From: Bradyrhizobium sp. LLZ17
Lineage (GTDB): Bacteria > Pseudomonadota > Alphaproteobacteria > Rhizobiales > Xanthobacteraceae
Direction of reading: 5' to 3'
Assembly (NCBI RefSeq): GCF_041200145.1
Contig: NZ_CP165734.1
Span: 4,526,001 to 4,590,000 of the forward strand
Length of the DNA: 64,000 nucleotides
In this document: positions 1 to 8,542 of the stretch, one piece after another
Layout of the letters: every line of letters starts with the position of its first letter
How positions within the stretch are numbered: the stretch's first letter is position 1
Position numbers and translations under genes: made by a program
The notes under the pieces: model-generated
The model's database searches: none
What the model was told of the DNA's origin: nothing
Seen by the model: only the letters and a program-made list of their open reading frames with translations

Positions 1-38
1 CCCCGGATCGGGTGTGGCGCACGATCCACGCGGCCTGA
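1..38 (+). CDS. 3' end of a CoxL/CutL-type molybdopterin-binding large subunit (partial)
   Basis: Only the last 11 codons are in the window; in frame they read PDRVWRTIHAA followed by TGA at 36-38. This resembles the usual C-terminus of aerobic carbon-monoxide-dehydrogenase-type (xanthine dehydrogenase family) large subunits. The stop is 12 bases before the ATG of a CoxM-type FAD subunit, with that gene's Shine-Dalgarno between them, so the two genes are probably one operon. The identification rests on a short tail plus the neighbour. Confidence 0.55.
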   Translation, partial: PDRVWRTIHAA

Positions 39-50
39 GAGGAGAGAAAG

Positions 51-851
51 ATGTACCAGACCACATATCATCGCGCCTCTTCAGTCGATGAGGCCGCCTC
101 TCTCTTCGCGAAGGGCAGCGACGCAAAGTTTCTCGCCGGCGGCCAGACGCTGCTGCCGGTCATGAAGCAGCGCCTCGCCAGCCCCTCGGACGTGATCGAT
201 CTCGGCAAGATCAAGGAGCTGATCGGCGTCGAGGCCTCCGGCGACACGGTGACCATCAAGGCTGCCACGCCGCATTATGACGTCGCGACCAGCGATGCCG
301 CGAAGAAGGCGATCCCCGCGCTCGCCTACCTGGCGTCGCTGATCGGCGATCCTGCCGTCCGCTATCGCGGCACGATCGGCGGCTCGATCGCCAACAACGA
401 TCCCGCCGCGGACTATCCGGCCGCGCTGCTCGCACTCGGCGCTACCGTGAAGACCAACAAGCGGTCGATCACGGCGGACGACTTCTTCAAGGGCCTGTTC
501 ACGACCGCTCTTGAAGACGGCGAGATCATCACCGCCGTATCGTTCCCGGTTCCGGCGAAAGCAGGCTACGCCAAGATGCGGCATCCGGCCTCTCGCTTCG
601 CGCTGACCGCGGTCTTCGTCGCGCAGACCAAGTCGGGCGAGGTTCGGGTGGCCGCGACCGGCGCTTCCCAGAGCGGCGTGATGCGGGTGCCCGCGATCGA
701 AGCCGCCCTGAAGGCAAACTGGTCGCCGGCCGCGATCGACGGCGTGAGCATTTCGGCGAGCAACCTGCTGGCCGATATCCACGGCACTGCGGAGTACCGC
801 GCCAATCTGGTCAAGGTGATGGCACAGCGCGCCGTAACCGCCGCCGGGTGA
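51..851 (+). CDS. FAD-binding medium subunit of a CO-dehydrogenase-like molybdenum hydroxylase (CoxM family)
   Basis: A 266-residue protein, the usual length for the medium subunit that carries FAD in the cytoplasmic CoxSML-type molybdenum hydroxylases. FAD-binding signatures are visible: AGGQTLLP at about residues 29-36 and TIGGSIANNDPAADYPAA at about 107-124. It has the family N-terminus (MYQTTYHRASSVDEAASLF). The ATG at 51 follows a strong ribosome site (GAGGAGAG). It lies directly downstream of the large-subunit tail and upstream of a perfect hairpin terminator, so it is the last gene of the operon. True CO oxidation needs the large subunit's active-site loop, which is outside the window. 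The substrate is therefore open; many Bradyrhizobium form II paralogues have unknown substrates. Confidence 0.9.
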   Translation: MYQTTYHRASSVDEAASLFAKGSDAKFLAGGQTLLPVMKQRLASPSDVIDLGKIKELIGVEASGDTVTIKAATPHYDVATSDAAKKAIPALAYLASLIGDPAVRYRGTIGGSIANNDPAADYPAALLALGATVKTNKRSITADDFFKGLFTTALEDGEIITAVSFPVPAKAGYAKMRHPASRFALTAVFVAQTKSGEVRVAATGASQSGVMRVPAIEAALKANWSPAAIDGVSISASNLLADIHGTAEYRANLVKVMAQRAVTAAG

Positions 852-874
852 TAGCGCCTCAACACAAATCTTCC

Positions 875-908
875 GCGGCGCGCAGCGATGCGCGCCGCTT
901 TTATTTTG
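875..908 (+). terminator. Rho-independent terminator after the CoxM-like gene
   Basis: A perfect 9-bp GC stem (875-883 with 890-898, GCGGCGCGC / GCGCGCCGC), a 6-base loop and the tail TTTTATTTT. It starts 23 bases after the stop codon. This is the clearest intrinsic terminator I found in the window. Confidence 0.9.
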
Positions 909-1049
909 GCCAGTCGTGACGAAAACCGCTTGCCTCGCTGGCGTGAAGGCGAGAAAAGTTAATCAGCCAATTAACTCGCCCACAGAGGAACGTCCCGAGC
1001 GCTTGCCCGGACCATCGGCAATCCGCCCGCGACCCGAGGAAACAACAAA

Positions 1050-2186
1050 TTGCTCGACAAACCAGCCGAAGAAAAACCAGAAGAAAAACCAGAAGGCTCC
1101 TCCGTTCGCAACTCGGGCCCGCTGTCAGGCTTCCGCATCGTCGAATTCGCGGGCATCGGGCCCGGCCCGTTCGCCTGCATGTTGCTGGCCGACATGGGAG
1201 CGGAGGTCGTCACGCTTGATCGCGTGGGCGCCAGGAAGAGCATGAAGTCGGTGGCCGGCCGCGGCCGCAAGGTGATCGAGCTCGACCTCAAGGACAAGGC
1301 GGCAATCGCGCAAGCGCTCGACCTGCTTGCGAATGCCGATGCACTGGTCGAGGGCTTTCGCCCCGGCGTGATGGAGCGGCTGGGCCTCGGGCCCGATGTC
1401 GTGCTCGCGCGCAATCCAAAGCTGGTCTACGGCCGCATGACCGGCTGGGGCCAGGAAGGCCCGCTTGCGAACGCCGCCGGCCACGACATCAACTACATCT
1501 CCATCACCGGCGCGCTTGCCGCGATCGGCACCAAAGAGGCGCCGGTGCCGCCGCTCAACCTGGTCGGTGATTTCGGCGGCGGCGCGCTCTACCTCGTGGT
1601 CGGCGTGCTCGCGGCGCTGCTGGAAGCGTCAAGGTCCGGCAAGGGCCAGGTGGTCGACGCAGCGATGTGCGACGGCGCGGCATCGCTGATGTCGTTCTTC
1701 TTCGACATGACGGCGATGGGCCGCTGGACCGAAGGCCGCAACCAGAATTTCCTCGACGGCGGCGCGCATTTCTACGGCGTCTATGAATGCGCCTGTGGCC
1801 ATTTCGTCTCGATCGGCTCGATCGAGCCGCAGTTCTACGCATTGCTGCGCCAACACGCCGGCCTGACCGATGCCGATTTCGACGCGCAGATGGACCGCAA
1901 GGCCTGGCCCGCGCTGAAGGAGAAGCTCAAGACCGTGTTCAAGAGCAAGACGCGCGAGGACTGGTGCAAGATCATGGAAGGCACCGACATCTGCTTCGCA
2001 CCGGTGCTGACCATGTCGGAAGCAACCGAGCATCCGCACATGGTCGCGAGAAAGGTGTTCGTCGAGCGCCACGGCGTGAAGCAGCCGGCACCCGCGCCGC
2101 GATTCTCGCGCACGCCGTCGACCGTGCGCGAGCCGGAGGGGGCGGAGATCGGGGCGGTGACGAAGGCGTGGACAACCGGAAGATAA
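1050..2186 (+). CDS. CaiB/BaiF-family CoA transferase, alpha-methylacyl-CoA racemase-like
   Basis: A 378-residue protein of the class III CoA-transferase fold. The opening [19 protein letters not shown] and the segments [14 protein letters not shown] and [18 protein letters not shown] are typical of alpha-methylacyl-CoA racemases. By alignment from memory, His145 and Asp174 match the His/Asp acid-base pair of the M. tuberculosis racemase MCR. The likely role is epimerising 2-methyl-branched acyl-CoA esters so they can enter beta-oxidation; other CaiB/BaiF enzymes move CoA between acids. No in-frame ATG precedes the conserved core, so I use the TTG at 1050 with GAGGA about 10 bases upstream. 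The first 20 residues are a Lys/Glu-rich, poorly conserved tail. A repeat lies downstream and no operon partner is evident. Confidence 0.85.
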   Translation: MLDKPAEEKPEEKPEGSSVRNSGPLSGFRIVEFAGIGPGPFACMLLADMGAEVVTLDRVGARKSMKSVAGRGRKVIELDLKDKAAIAQALDLLANADALVEGFRPGVMERLGLGPDVVLARNPKLVYGRMTGWGQEGPLANAAGHDINYISITGALAAIGTKEAPVPPLNLVGDFGGGALYLVVGVLAALLEASRSGKGQVVDAAMCDGAASLMSFFFDMTAMGRWTEGRNQNFLDGGAHFYGVYECACGHFVSIGSIEPQFYALLRQHAGLTDADFDAQMDRKAWPALKEKLKTVFKSKTREDWCKIMEGTDICFAPVLTMSEATEHPHMVARKVFVERHGVKQPAPAPRFSRTPSTVREPEGAEIGAVTKAWTTGR

Positions 2187-2213
2187 ACTCCCGGTCGCGC
2201 CCCAGCCTGCTCT

Positions 2214-2371
2214 CGTCATCCCGAACAAGCGCAAGCGCAGATCCGGGATCCATAGCCACAGACGGATGTGATTACGAAGACTCGGAGTGGCCGCCTTCGG
2301 CTTGCGACTACGTCCTGTGGTTATGGGTCCCGGATCTACGCGCGCTTTAGGGCGCGCTTGTCCGGGACGAC
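2214..2371. repeat. Intergenic inverted repeat (GGGTCCCGGATC type)
   Basis: Imperfect long inverted repeat. The left arm begins CGTCATCCCGAACAAGCGC and includes GATCCGGGATCCATA. The right arm has TATGGGTCCCGGATCT and ends GCGCTTGTCCGGGACGA. The centre has little coding character. It sits between the convergent ends of the racemase-like gene and hppD and may fold in either transcript. It is related in layout to the repeats at 44705 and 47052. Confidence 0.75.
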
Positions 2372-2404
2372 AGCTGCGTTTTGACGCGGCAGTGTGCCCG
2401 AAAG

Positions 2405-3523
2405 CTACGCCGCATTCTCCACCTTCAACACCCCGCGCCGGATCTGATCCTCCTCGATCGATTCGAACAGCGCCTTGAAGTTGCCCTCGCCAAAGCCGTC
2501 ATCGCCCTTGCGCTGGATGAACTCGAAGAAGATCGGGCCGATCGCATTGGCGGAGAAGATCTGGAGCAGCACTTTGGTTTGGCCGCCCTCGACGACGCCT
2601 TCGCCGTCGATCAGGATGCCATTCTTCTGCAAGCGCGCAATGTCCTCACCATGCTTCGGCAGTCTTGCGTCGATCCGCTCGAAATAGGTGGCGGGCGGCG
2701 CCGGCATGAACGGCAGGCCGGCTTCGCGCAGGCCTTCGATCGTGCTGTAGATGTCGCGGCAGCCGCAGGCGATGTGCTGGATGCCCTCGCCGCGATAGAT
2801 ATTGAGATATTCCTCGATCTGGCCGGAATCGCCAGCGTCCTCGTTGATCGGAATCCGGATCTTGCCGTCGGGGCTGGTCAGCGCCCGCGAGAACAGGCCC
2901 GAGGCGCGGCCCTCGATGTCGAAGAAGCGGATCTGGCGGAAGTTGAACAGCTTCTCGTAGAAGCCGGTCCAGACATCCATGCGGCCGCGATGAACGTTAT
3001 GGGTGAGGTGATCGAGATAGAACAGCCCGGCGCCATCGGGCCGCGGATCGCGCGCGCCCACCCATTCGAACTCGGCATCATAGGCCGAGCCCTTGGCGCC
3101 ATAGCGATCGACGAAATAGAGCAGGCTGCCGCCGATGCCCTTGATCGCCGGGAGATCGAGCGTCTTCTGCGCGGATGACAGATCCGCAGGCTCGGCACCG
3201 AGCGCAATCGCGCGCGCATAAGCGGCCTTCGCATCGACCACGCGGAACGCCATCGAGGGCGCGCAGGGACCGTGGGCGGCGACAAAGTCGAAACCGTGCG
3301 TGCCGGGCTGCTCGTTGACGAGATAGCTGATGTCGCCCTGGCGATACACCGTAATTGCCTTGGTCTTGTGGCGGGCAACGGGCGCATAGCCCATCAGCTT
3401 GAACAGCGCGTGCAGCTCTTGCGGCTTGGGATGGGCATATTCGACGAACTCGAACCCGTCGGTGCCCATCGGATTTTCGGCCGTGATCGTGGCCGGCGGT
3501 GCATCGTGCGGAAACGGACCCAT
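2405..3523 (-). CDS. hppD: 4-hydroxyphenylpyruvate dioxygenase
   Basis: A 372-residue non-haem Fe(II) dioxygenase that turns 4-hydroxyphenylpyruvate into homogentisate in tyrosine breakdown. Two vicinal-oxygen-chelate halves are visible. Family motifs include LFYLDHLTHNVHRGRMDVW (about 167-185, with the first iron His), GEGIQHIACG (His250) and IFFEFIQRKGDDGFGEGNF near the C-terminus, which holds the ligand Glu. I chose the ATG at 3523 over one nine codons upstream because GGGAGAG precedes it at normal spacing and the family usually begins here. It is divergent from an Lrp/AsnC regulator with about 120 bp between, so local control is likely. The downstream enzymes hmgA and fahA are in a separate unit 1-4 kb away on the same strand. 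Confidence 0.97.
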   Translation of the reverse strand: MGPFPHDAPPATITAENPMGTDGFEFVEYAHPKPQELHALFKLMGYAPVARHKTKAITVYRQGDISYLVNEQPGTHGFDFVAAHGPCAPSMAFRVVDAKAAYARAIALGAEPADLSSAQKTLDLPAIKGIGGSLLYFVDRYGAKGSAYDAEFEWVGARDPRPDGAGLFYLDHLTHNVHRGRMDVWTGFYEKLFNFRQIRFFDIEGRASGLFSRALTSPDGKIRIPINEDAGDSGQIEEYLNIYRGEGIQHIACGCRDIYSTIEGLREAGLPFMPAPPATYFERIDARLPKHGEDIARLQKNGILIDGEGVVEGGQTKVLLQIFSANAIGPIFFEFIQRKGDDGFGEGNFKALFESIEEDQIRRGVLKVENAA

Positions 3524-3609
3524 TGGCTGCTCTCCCAAATTGCTCTGCAAGAACTATCCTTCATGGCGCGCGCAATGGGCGTGCAAACTGGACGTAGTTG
3601 AGCTAGGTT

Positions 3610-3626
3610 ATGCATGCTTTGTGCAT
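3610..3626. promoter_or_regulatory. Candidate operator between hppD and the Lrp/AsnC gene
   Basis: Inverted repeat ATGCA-N7-TGCAT in the divergent intergenic region, 18 bases before the regulator's ATG and 87 bases before the hppD start. Lrp/AsnC proteins bind loosely palindromic 15-17 bp sites, so size and place fit. The arms are only 5 bp, so chance is not excluded. Confidence 0.4.
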
Positions 3627-3644
3627 GAACAGGGCTTTTCGCGC

Positions 3645-4124
3645 ATGATTTCAGTAGATGCCTTCGACCTCAAGATCCTGAGCGCGCTCCAGGATGACGG
3701 CCGCCTCACCAACCAGGAGCTCGCCGATCTTGCGGGCCTGTCGGCCTCGCAATGCTCGCGCCGCCGGATGCGGCTGGAGCAGGAGAAGGTGATCTCAGGC
3801 TATCACGCCGACCTCTCCAGCGAGGCCCTGGGCTTTGGCGTGGTCGCCTTCATCCAGGTGACACTGGCGACCCATTCACCTGACAACGCCAAGCGCTTCC
3901 GCACCCTGGTCAACCGCATCGACGAGATCCAGGAGGCGTATTCGTTGACGGGCGACGCTGACTATGTGCTGAAAGCCGTGCTGCACGATTTGAGGGGACT
4001 CTCCAACCTCGTCAACGATGTGTTGATGCCACACCAGAGCGTAGCGCATGTGCGCTCCTCGATCGTGCTCGACAGGTTGAAGGAAAGCTCGCGACTGCCG
4101 CTGAAGAATTTGAACCCTGGCTGA
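3645..4124 (+). CDS. Lrp/AsnC-family transcriptional regulator
   Basis: A 159-residue protein of normal family length. An N-terminal helix-turn-helix is seen at about residues 5-50 (DAFDLKILSALQDDGRLTN, then LADLAGLSASQCSRRRMRLE). The C-terminal RAM/AsnC effector domain includes EEIQEAYSLTGDADY-like sequence at about 90-105 and the usual VAHVRSSIVLDRLK strand. I use the ATG at 3645; the frame is open further upstream but that part is not conserved-looking. The gene is divergent from hppD, which suggests it senses tyrosine, phenylalanine or a keto acid and controls hppD. The ligand is an inference from context only. Confidence 0.9.
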   Translation: MISVDAFDLKILSALQDDGRLTNQELADLAGLSASQCSRRRMRLEQEKVISGYHADLSSEALGFGVVAFIQVTLATHSPDNAKRFRTLVNRIDEIQEAYSLTGDADYVLKAVLHDLRGLSNLVNDVLMPHQSVAHVRSSIVLDRLKESSRLPLKNLNPG

Positions 4125-4197
4125 AATCGAGGGAATTGCGGCCTTCGCGCTGCCGGTCTGATTTGCGAAGATCCGAGCCAAACCCGGAGATTCAGCC

Positions 4198-4566
4198 ATG
4201 GCGCTCCAGCTTCGCCCGAACTGCGAGTATTGCGACCGCGACCTGCCGCCCCATGCAACGGAGGCGCGGATCTGCTCCTATGAATGCACATTCTGCGCGG
4301 ACTGCGTCGAGACGAAGCTGTCGAACGTCTGCCCGAACTGCGGCGGCGGCTTTGCGCCACGCCCGATCCGGCCAACGCGGCAATGGCGACCGGGCGTCTG
4401 CGTGATGACACACCCGCCCTACGAGACCTGCCTTCGCGGAAAGATTCTGGATTGCTTCGCTGCGCTCGCAATGACGGAGAATGTGGATAGAGCGTCGCGT
4501 CGCTCCCCCAGCAATCACTCCGCCGGCAAAATCGTCCCCTCGACCTCGCCGAACCCGACGCGGTAG
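4198..4566 (+). CDS. DUF1272 zinc-ribbon protein with a C-terminus read from repeat DNA
   Basis: The first 60 or so residues match the DUF1272 family, small cytoplasmic proteins with four Cys pairs. CEYC, CSYECTFCADC and CPNCGGGF are visible and would bind zinc. Family members are usually about 60-90 residues. After RPIRP the reading frame runs into an interspersed repeat (it encodes ILDCFAALAMT, a common translated repeat in these genomes) and overlaps the 3' end of fahA by 52 bases. The real C-terminus is therefore doubtful: either a base is missing after codon 55 or the repeat replaced the natural end. The function of DUF1272 is unknown. It follows the Lrp gene by 73 bases and might be co-transcribed. 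Confidence 0.65.
   Translation: MALQLRPNCEYCDRDLPPHATEARICSYECTFCADCVETKLSNVCPNCGGGFAPRPIRPTRQWRPGVCVMTHPPYETCLRGKILDCFAALAMTENVDRASRRSPSNHSAGKIVPSTSPNPTR
4438..4476. repeat. Partial copy of the CGTCATTGCGAGG-type repeat
   Basis: The string GGATTGCTTCGCTGCGCTC followed by GCAATGACG is the right arm of the element seen whole at 39235-39305. Here it lies inside the 3' part of the DUF1272 reading frame. Confidence 0.6.
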
Positions 4567-5785
4567 CCGTTGCCCTGGCACCAGCCGCGCATCACGAGGC
4601 TGTCGCCGTCTTCCAGGAACGACCGCTTGGCGCCGCCGGCGAGCTCGACCGGCTCGGTGCCATTCCAGCTGATCTCCAGCAGGCTGCCGCGCTGGCTTTT
4701 CTCCGGACCGGAGATCGTACCGCTCCCTAAGAGATCGCCGACATTCATCGCGCAGCCGCTGGAGGCGTGGTGCATCAGCTGCTGCACCGACGACCAGTAC
4801 ATGTATTTGAAATTGGTGCGGCTGATGCGCGTTGGCGCATTCGTGCCGCCGGGACGCAAGGAGACATCGAGCTCGACATCGTAGTTCTGCGCCTTCGCCT
4901 GCTTGAGATAATCGAGCGGCGCCGGCTGCTGCTCCGGCCCCTTCAACCGGAACGGCTCCAGCGCCTCGCGCGTCACCACCCACGGGCTGATCGAGGTCGC
5001 AAACGCTTTGGCGAGGAACGGACCCAGCGGCACATATTCCCATTGCTGGATGTCGCGCGCGCTCCAGTCGTTGAGCAGCACGAAGCCGAAGATCATCTCC
5101 TCGGCCTGCTGCTCGGTCAGCATGCCGCCGATCGGCGACGGCTGGCCGACCACGACGCCCATCTCCAGCTCGAAGTCGAGCCGCTTGCACGGCGCAAAGC
5201 TCGGCACTTCCACATTCGGCGGCTTCAACTGCCCGCGCGGCCGCTTCACCTTGGTGCCGGACACCACGACGGTCGATGCGCGGCCGTTATAGCCGATCGG
5301 CATGTAGAGCCAGTTCGGCTGCAGCGCGTTGTCCTTGCCGCGGAACATCACGCCGACATTGGTGGCGTGCTCCTTCGAGGAATAGAAATCGGTATAGCCG
5401 GAGACCGCGAAGGGGAGATGCAGCGTCACGCCCGCCATCGGCACCAGCGCCCGCGCGCGCAGCTCCCGGTTGTCGCGCAGCTCCGGATGATCGGCGCGCA
5501 ACAGTTCGCTGATCCGTGCCCGCGTCCTTGCCCAGACCTTTGGCCCCAGCGCCATGAAGGGATTGAGCGACGGCGCGGAGAACACGGCGAGCGGCCCGAC
5601 ATCGAGCCGGGGTCCTGCTCGAGCTCCCGGAGATCCAGCACGTCATTGCCGATCGCGACTCCGATCCGCGGCGTCGGATTGGCCGCAGTCGAGAACACGC
5701 CGTAGGGCAGGTTCTGGATCGGGAAGTCGGAGACGGGATCGACGTCGATGAAAGAGCGGAGGCTGGGGTCGTTGGGGTGGGGCAT
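4515..5785 (-). CDS. fahA: Fumarylacetoacetase, with one apparent frameshift
   Basis: The last enzyme of the homogentisate route, splitting fumarylacetoacetate into fumarate and acetoacetate. Residues 1-60 ([17 protein letters not shown], then PYGVFSTA and [17 protein letters not shown]) lie in one frame from the ATG at 5785. The other 350 or so, from [18 protein letters not shown] on, lie in a second frame. The break is at about 5602-5612, in a CCCCGG run; adding one base joins them into about 423 residues, normal for the family. Catalytic-domain segments are present ([50 protein letters not shown]). It follows hmgA by 194 bases that hold an inverted repeat, so it may be the end of that operon or have its own promoter. 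Read literally, the gene would lack its N-terminal domain. Confidence 0.9.
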
Positions 5786-5818
5786 TTTTTTCCCGATACG
5801 AATTCTGGTGCCGAACAA

Positions 5819-5971
5819 CCCTCCCCTGGAGGGGGAGGGTCGGTTCGCATGAAGCGACGCGGAATGCGAAACGGGGTGGGGTGATCTCTCAACTCGGGCA
5901 CCGCCTCAATGGAGAGACTGTCACCCCACCCCGCTCGCTGACGCGAGCGACCCTCCCCCTCCAGGGGAGGG
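5819..5971. repeat. Intergenic inverted repeat (CCCTCCCCTGGAGGG type)
   Basis: Arms of about 21 bp at both ends (CCCTCCCCTGGAGGGGGAGG at 5819; CCTCCCCCTCCAGGGGAGGG ending near 5971) flank a centre that itself contains GGGGTGGGGTGA / TCACCCCACCCC. It fills the gap between hmgA and fahA and could form a large hairpin in the operon transcript. A half copy lies at 42484-42516. Confidence 0.85.
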
Positions 5972-5979
5972 TAAGCAAG

Positions 5980-7326
5980 TCACGGCTTGCTGGGATCGAA
6001 CCTTTTCTCCAGGCCCTTCCAGCAATCCGCGTAATCGTCCTGCAACGTTGCCGCGTTCGCGGCGTGCGCAGTTACGCGCTGCGGATAGCGGGTCTCGAAC
6101 ATGAAGGCCATGGTCCCGGTCAGCTTCACCGGCTTTAACTCGCCGTTGCTGGCGTGCTCGAACGCATCGCGATCCGGGCCATGCGGCAGCATGCAATTGT
6201 GCAGGCTCATGCCGCCGGGGACAAAACCTTGCGGCTTGGCGTCGTAGACGCCGTAGATCAGTCCCATGAACTCGCTCATGATGTTCATGTGATACCAGGG
6301 CGGACGGAAGGTGTTGTCCGCGACCATCCAGCGTTCCGGAAAGATGACGAAGTCGATATTCGCCGTGCCGGCGGTCTCCGACGGCGAGGTCAGCACGGTG
6401 AAGATCGAGGGATCAGGATGGTCGAAGGCGATCGCGCCGACCGGCGAAAACGTGCGCAGATCGTATTTGTAGGGCGCGTAATTGCCGTGCCAGGCGACGA
6501 CGTCGATCGGCGAATGCGGCAATGTGGTTTTGAACAGCGCGCCGCCCCATTTGACGAACAGCTCGGTCGGCGTGTCCTTGTCCTCGTAATAGGCGACGGG
6601 CGTGAGGAAGTCGCGCGCATTGGCGAGGCAATTGGCGCCGATCGGCCCGCGCTCCGGCAAGGTGAAAGCGCCGCCATAATTCTCGCAAAGATAGCCGCGC
6701 GCCGGCCCGTTGGGAATCTCGACGCGGAACTTGACGCCGCGCGGGATCACCACGATTTCGCCGGGCTCGGCGTCGATGCGGCCGAACTCGGTGACCAGAC
6801 GCAGATTGCCCTGCTGCAGCACGAACATCAGCTCCCCGTCGGCGTTATAGAAATGCTGGTCCACCATCGACTTGGTGATGAGATAGACATGCGCGGCCAT
6901 GCCGGCCTGCGTGTTGACATCGCCGGCCGTCGTCATGGTCTGCACGCCCTGGAGGAAGGTCATGTCCTCCTTCGGGATCGGCGTCGGGTCCCAGCGCAAT
7001 TGCGCGATCGGCAGATCGTTCTCATGGCACGGCGCTGAGCGCCACAGCCCGGCATCGGCCTTCTCGAAGCGACCGGAATGCTTCACCGACGGCCGGATAC
7101 GATAGAGCCAGGACCGCTCGTTGGTGCCGCGCGGCGCGGTGAAGGGCGAGCCGGAGAGCTGCTCGGCATAGAGACCGTAGGCGCAGCGCTGCGGCGAGTT
7201 GCGCCCGATCGGCAGCGCGCCCGGAAGCGCCTCGGTCTCGAAGCTGTTGCCGAAGCCGGACATGTAGCCCGGCGTCACCTGCGCCGAGCTGCGGATGATC
7301 TGATCGGGCGAGGTATTGATGTTCAT
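5980..7326 (-). CDS. hmgA: Homogentisate 1,2-dioxygenase
   Basis: A 448-residue iron dioxygenase that opens the ring of homogentisate to maleylacetoacetate. The N-terminus ([20 protein letters not shown]) and the block [20 protein letters not shown] are diagnostic. Near the C-terminus [20 protein letters not shown] and [20 protein letters not shown] carry the expected His and Glu iron ligands. The ATG at 7326 is preceded by a very strong site (AGGAGGAGG) inside the end of the upstream gene. The start is only 2 bases after the MBL gene's stop, so the genes are translationally close in one operon headed by the FAD monooxygenase at 10171. Confidence 0.97.
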   Translation of the reverse strand: MNINTSPDQIIRSSAQVTPGYMSGFGNSFETEALPGALPIGRNSPQRCAYGLYAEQLSGSPFTAPRGTNERSWLYRIRPSVKHSGRFEKADAGLWRSAPCHENDLPIAQLRWDPTPIPKEDMTFLQGVQTMTTAGDVNTQAGMAAHVYLITKSMVDQHFYNADGELMFVLQQGNLRLVTEFGRIDAEPGEIVVIPRGVKFRVEIPNGPARGYLCENYGGAFTLPERGPIGANCLANARDFLTPVAYYEDKDTPTELFVKWGGALFKTTLPHSPIDVVAWHGNYAPYKYDLRTFSPVGAIAFDHPDPSIFTVLTSPSETAGTANIDFVIFPERWMVADNTFRPPWYHMNIMSEFMGLIYGVYDAKPQGFVPGGMSLHNCMLPHGPDRDAFEHASNGELKPVKLTGTMAFMFETRYPQRVTAHAANAATLQDDYADCWKGLEKRFDPSKP

Positions 7327-7328
7327 GA

Positions 7329-8285
7329 CTATCCTCCTCCTTGCAGGGCGGCCCACATCTCCTGGTCGCGCTTGTCGGTCCAGATCACGGGATCGTCGAT
7401 TCCCGAAGCTTCGTCGTAGGCGCGCGACACGTTGAACGGCAGGCAGTGCTCGTAGATGGCGAAGCCTTGGAATTTCGGATCCATCACCTCGCGCGTTGCC
7501 GCCATCGTCTCCTTCAACGTGCGTCCTTTGGCGACCGAGATTTCGGCGGCGACATAGAGCGAGCTGACGAAGTCGCGCGTCATCGCGATCGCTTCGCGCA
7601 CGGTGGCGACACCTTTCAACGCATCGCCGCGGCCTGGCGCGATCGCCTTGGGATTGAAGTTGCGGATCTCGTTCAGGGTCAGCGGCCATTCACGCAAATG
7701 CGCATCGCCGCAATAGCAGGCCGAGTGATATTCGATCAGGTCGCCGGAGAACATGACTTCCGCGTCGGGCACCCAGGCGACGATGTCGCCGGAGGTGTGG
7801 CCGGCGCCAAGCTGCATCAGCCGCACCTCGCGCTTGCCGAGATAGATCGACATCTCGCCCTCGAAGGTCAACGTCGGCCAGGTCAGGCCGGGAATGCTCG
7901 CGGCATCCTGGAACAGGCGCGGGAAGCGGCCATATTCGGAATCCCAGTCCTGCTGGCCGCGCTCCTCGATCAGCCGATAGGTCTCCTGCGACGAAACGAT
8001 GCCTTGCGCCTTGTAGGCGGACGCCCCCAGCACGCGGACGGCGTGATAATGCGACAACACGACATATTTGATCGGCTTGTCGGTGACGGTGCGCACGCGC
8101 TCGATCACCTTGTTGGCCATCGCCGGCGTCGACTGTGCGTCGAACACGAGACAGCTGTCGTCGCCGACAATGACGGCGGTGTTGGGGTCGCCTTCGGCGG
8201 TGAAGGCGTAGAGGTCAGGGCCGATCTCGGAAAAAGTGATCTTCTTCTCGGAGAGGTCGCCGGTGGATGCGAAATTCTTCGCCAT
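7329..8285 (-). CDS. MBL-fold hydrolase-like protein with an incomplete metal site
   Basis: A 318-residue metallo-beta-lactamase-fold protein in the homogentisate operon, between the DUF2783 gene and hmgA. The first metal motif, normally HxHxDH, reads HYHAVR at 79-84: the two His remain but Asp and the last His are Val and Arg. Later elements remain ([20 protein letters not shown], and APGRGD in place of a PGH). Family members of this length are often annotated only as MBL-fold hydrolases. It may bind one metal or none, or act through a different site. The ATG at 8285 follows the DUF2783 stop by 23 bases. A role in aromatic-acid breakdown (for example a thioesterase or lactonase step) is inferred from the operon only. 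Confidence 0.85.
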   Translation of the reverse strand: MAKNFASTGDLSEKKITFSEIGPDLYAFTAEGDPNTAVIVGDDSCLVFDAQSTPAMANKVIERVRTVTDKPIKYVVLSHYHAVRVLGASAYKAQGIVSSQETYRLIEERGQQDWDSEYGRFPRLFQDAASIPGLTWPTLTFEGEMSIYLGKREVRLMQLGAGHTSGDIVAWVPDAEVMFSGDLIEYHSACYCGDAHLREWPLTLNEIRNFNPKAIAPGRGDALKGVATVREAIAMTRDFVSSLYVAAEISVAKGRTLKETMAATREVMDPKFQGFAIYEHCLPFNVSRAYDEASGIDDPVIWTDKRDQEMWAALQGGG

Positions 8286-8308
8286 CAGTTCATCCTTGGA
8301 TTCACGGG

Positions 8309-8533
8309 TTATTGTTGTTGCTGTTGTTGCTGCTGGCCGTCGATCATGCGGCGCTTCGCAAGCCCGATCGCCTCGCGCAGCACGTCGATGTCGCCGATGT
8401 GGTTGGCGAGGATCAGAACCAGTGCTGCGTCGAAATCGGCGCTCTGCTCGTCGGTGAGACCGCGATGCGCCTCGACGAGGGCGCGAAAGGCGTCATCGGG
8501 CCGCGCGAAGTTGGAGCTGGTGGAGAGCGGCAT
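8309..8533 (-). CDS. DUF2783 small protein with a C-terminal glutamine run
   Basis: A 74-residue protein matching the small DUF2783 family (LTDEQSADFDAALVLILANHIGD, IDVLREAIGLAKRRMI). Members are often found beside aromatic monooxygenases, as here. It ends in eight consecutive Gln coded by mixed CAG/CAA (8312-8335), a simple repeat prone to length change. It starts 9 bases after the monooxygenase stop and is followed by the MBL gene. The function is unknown; a monooxygenase accessory role is a guess from gene order. Confidence 0.75.
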   Translation of the reverse strand: MPLSTSSNFARPDDAFRALVEAHRGLTDEQSADFDAALVLILANHIGDIDVLREAIGLAKRRMIDGQQQQQQQQ

Positions 8534-8542
8534 GTGCTGACC

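Noticed and set aside
7341..8540. Long plus-strand open frame of about 400 codons opposite the MBL and DUF2783 genes
   Set aside because: It is a mirror of real minus-strand genes in GC-rich DNA; the product is Arg/Ala/His-rich with no motifs, and the minus strand gives recognisable families.
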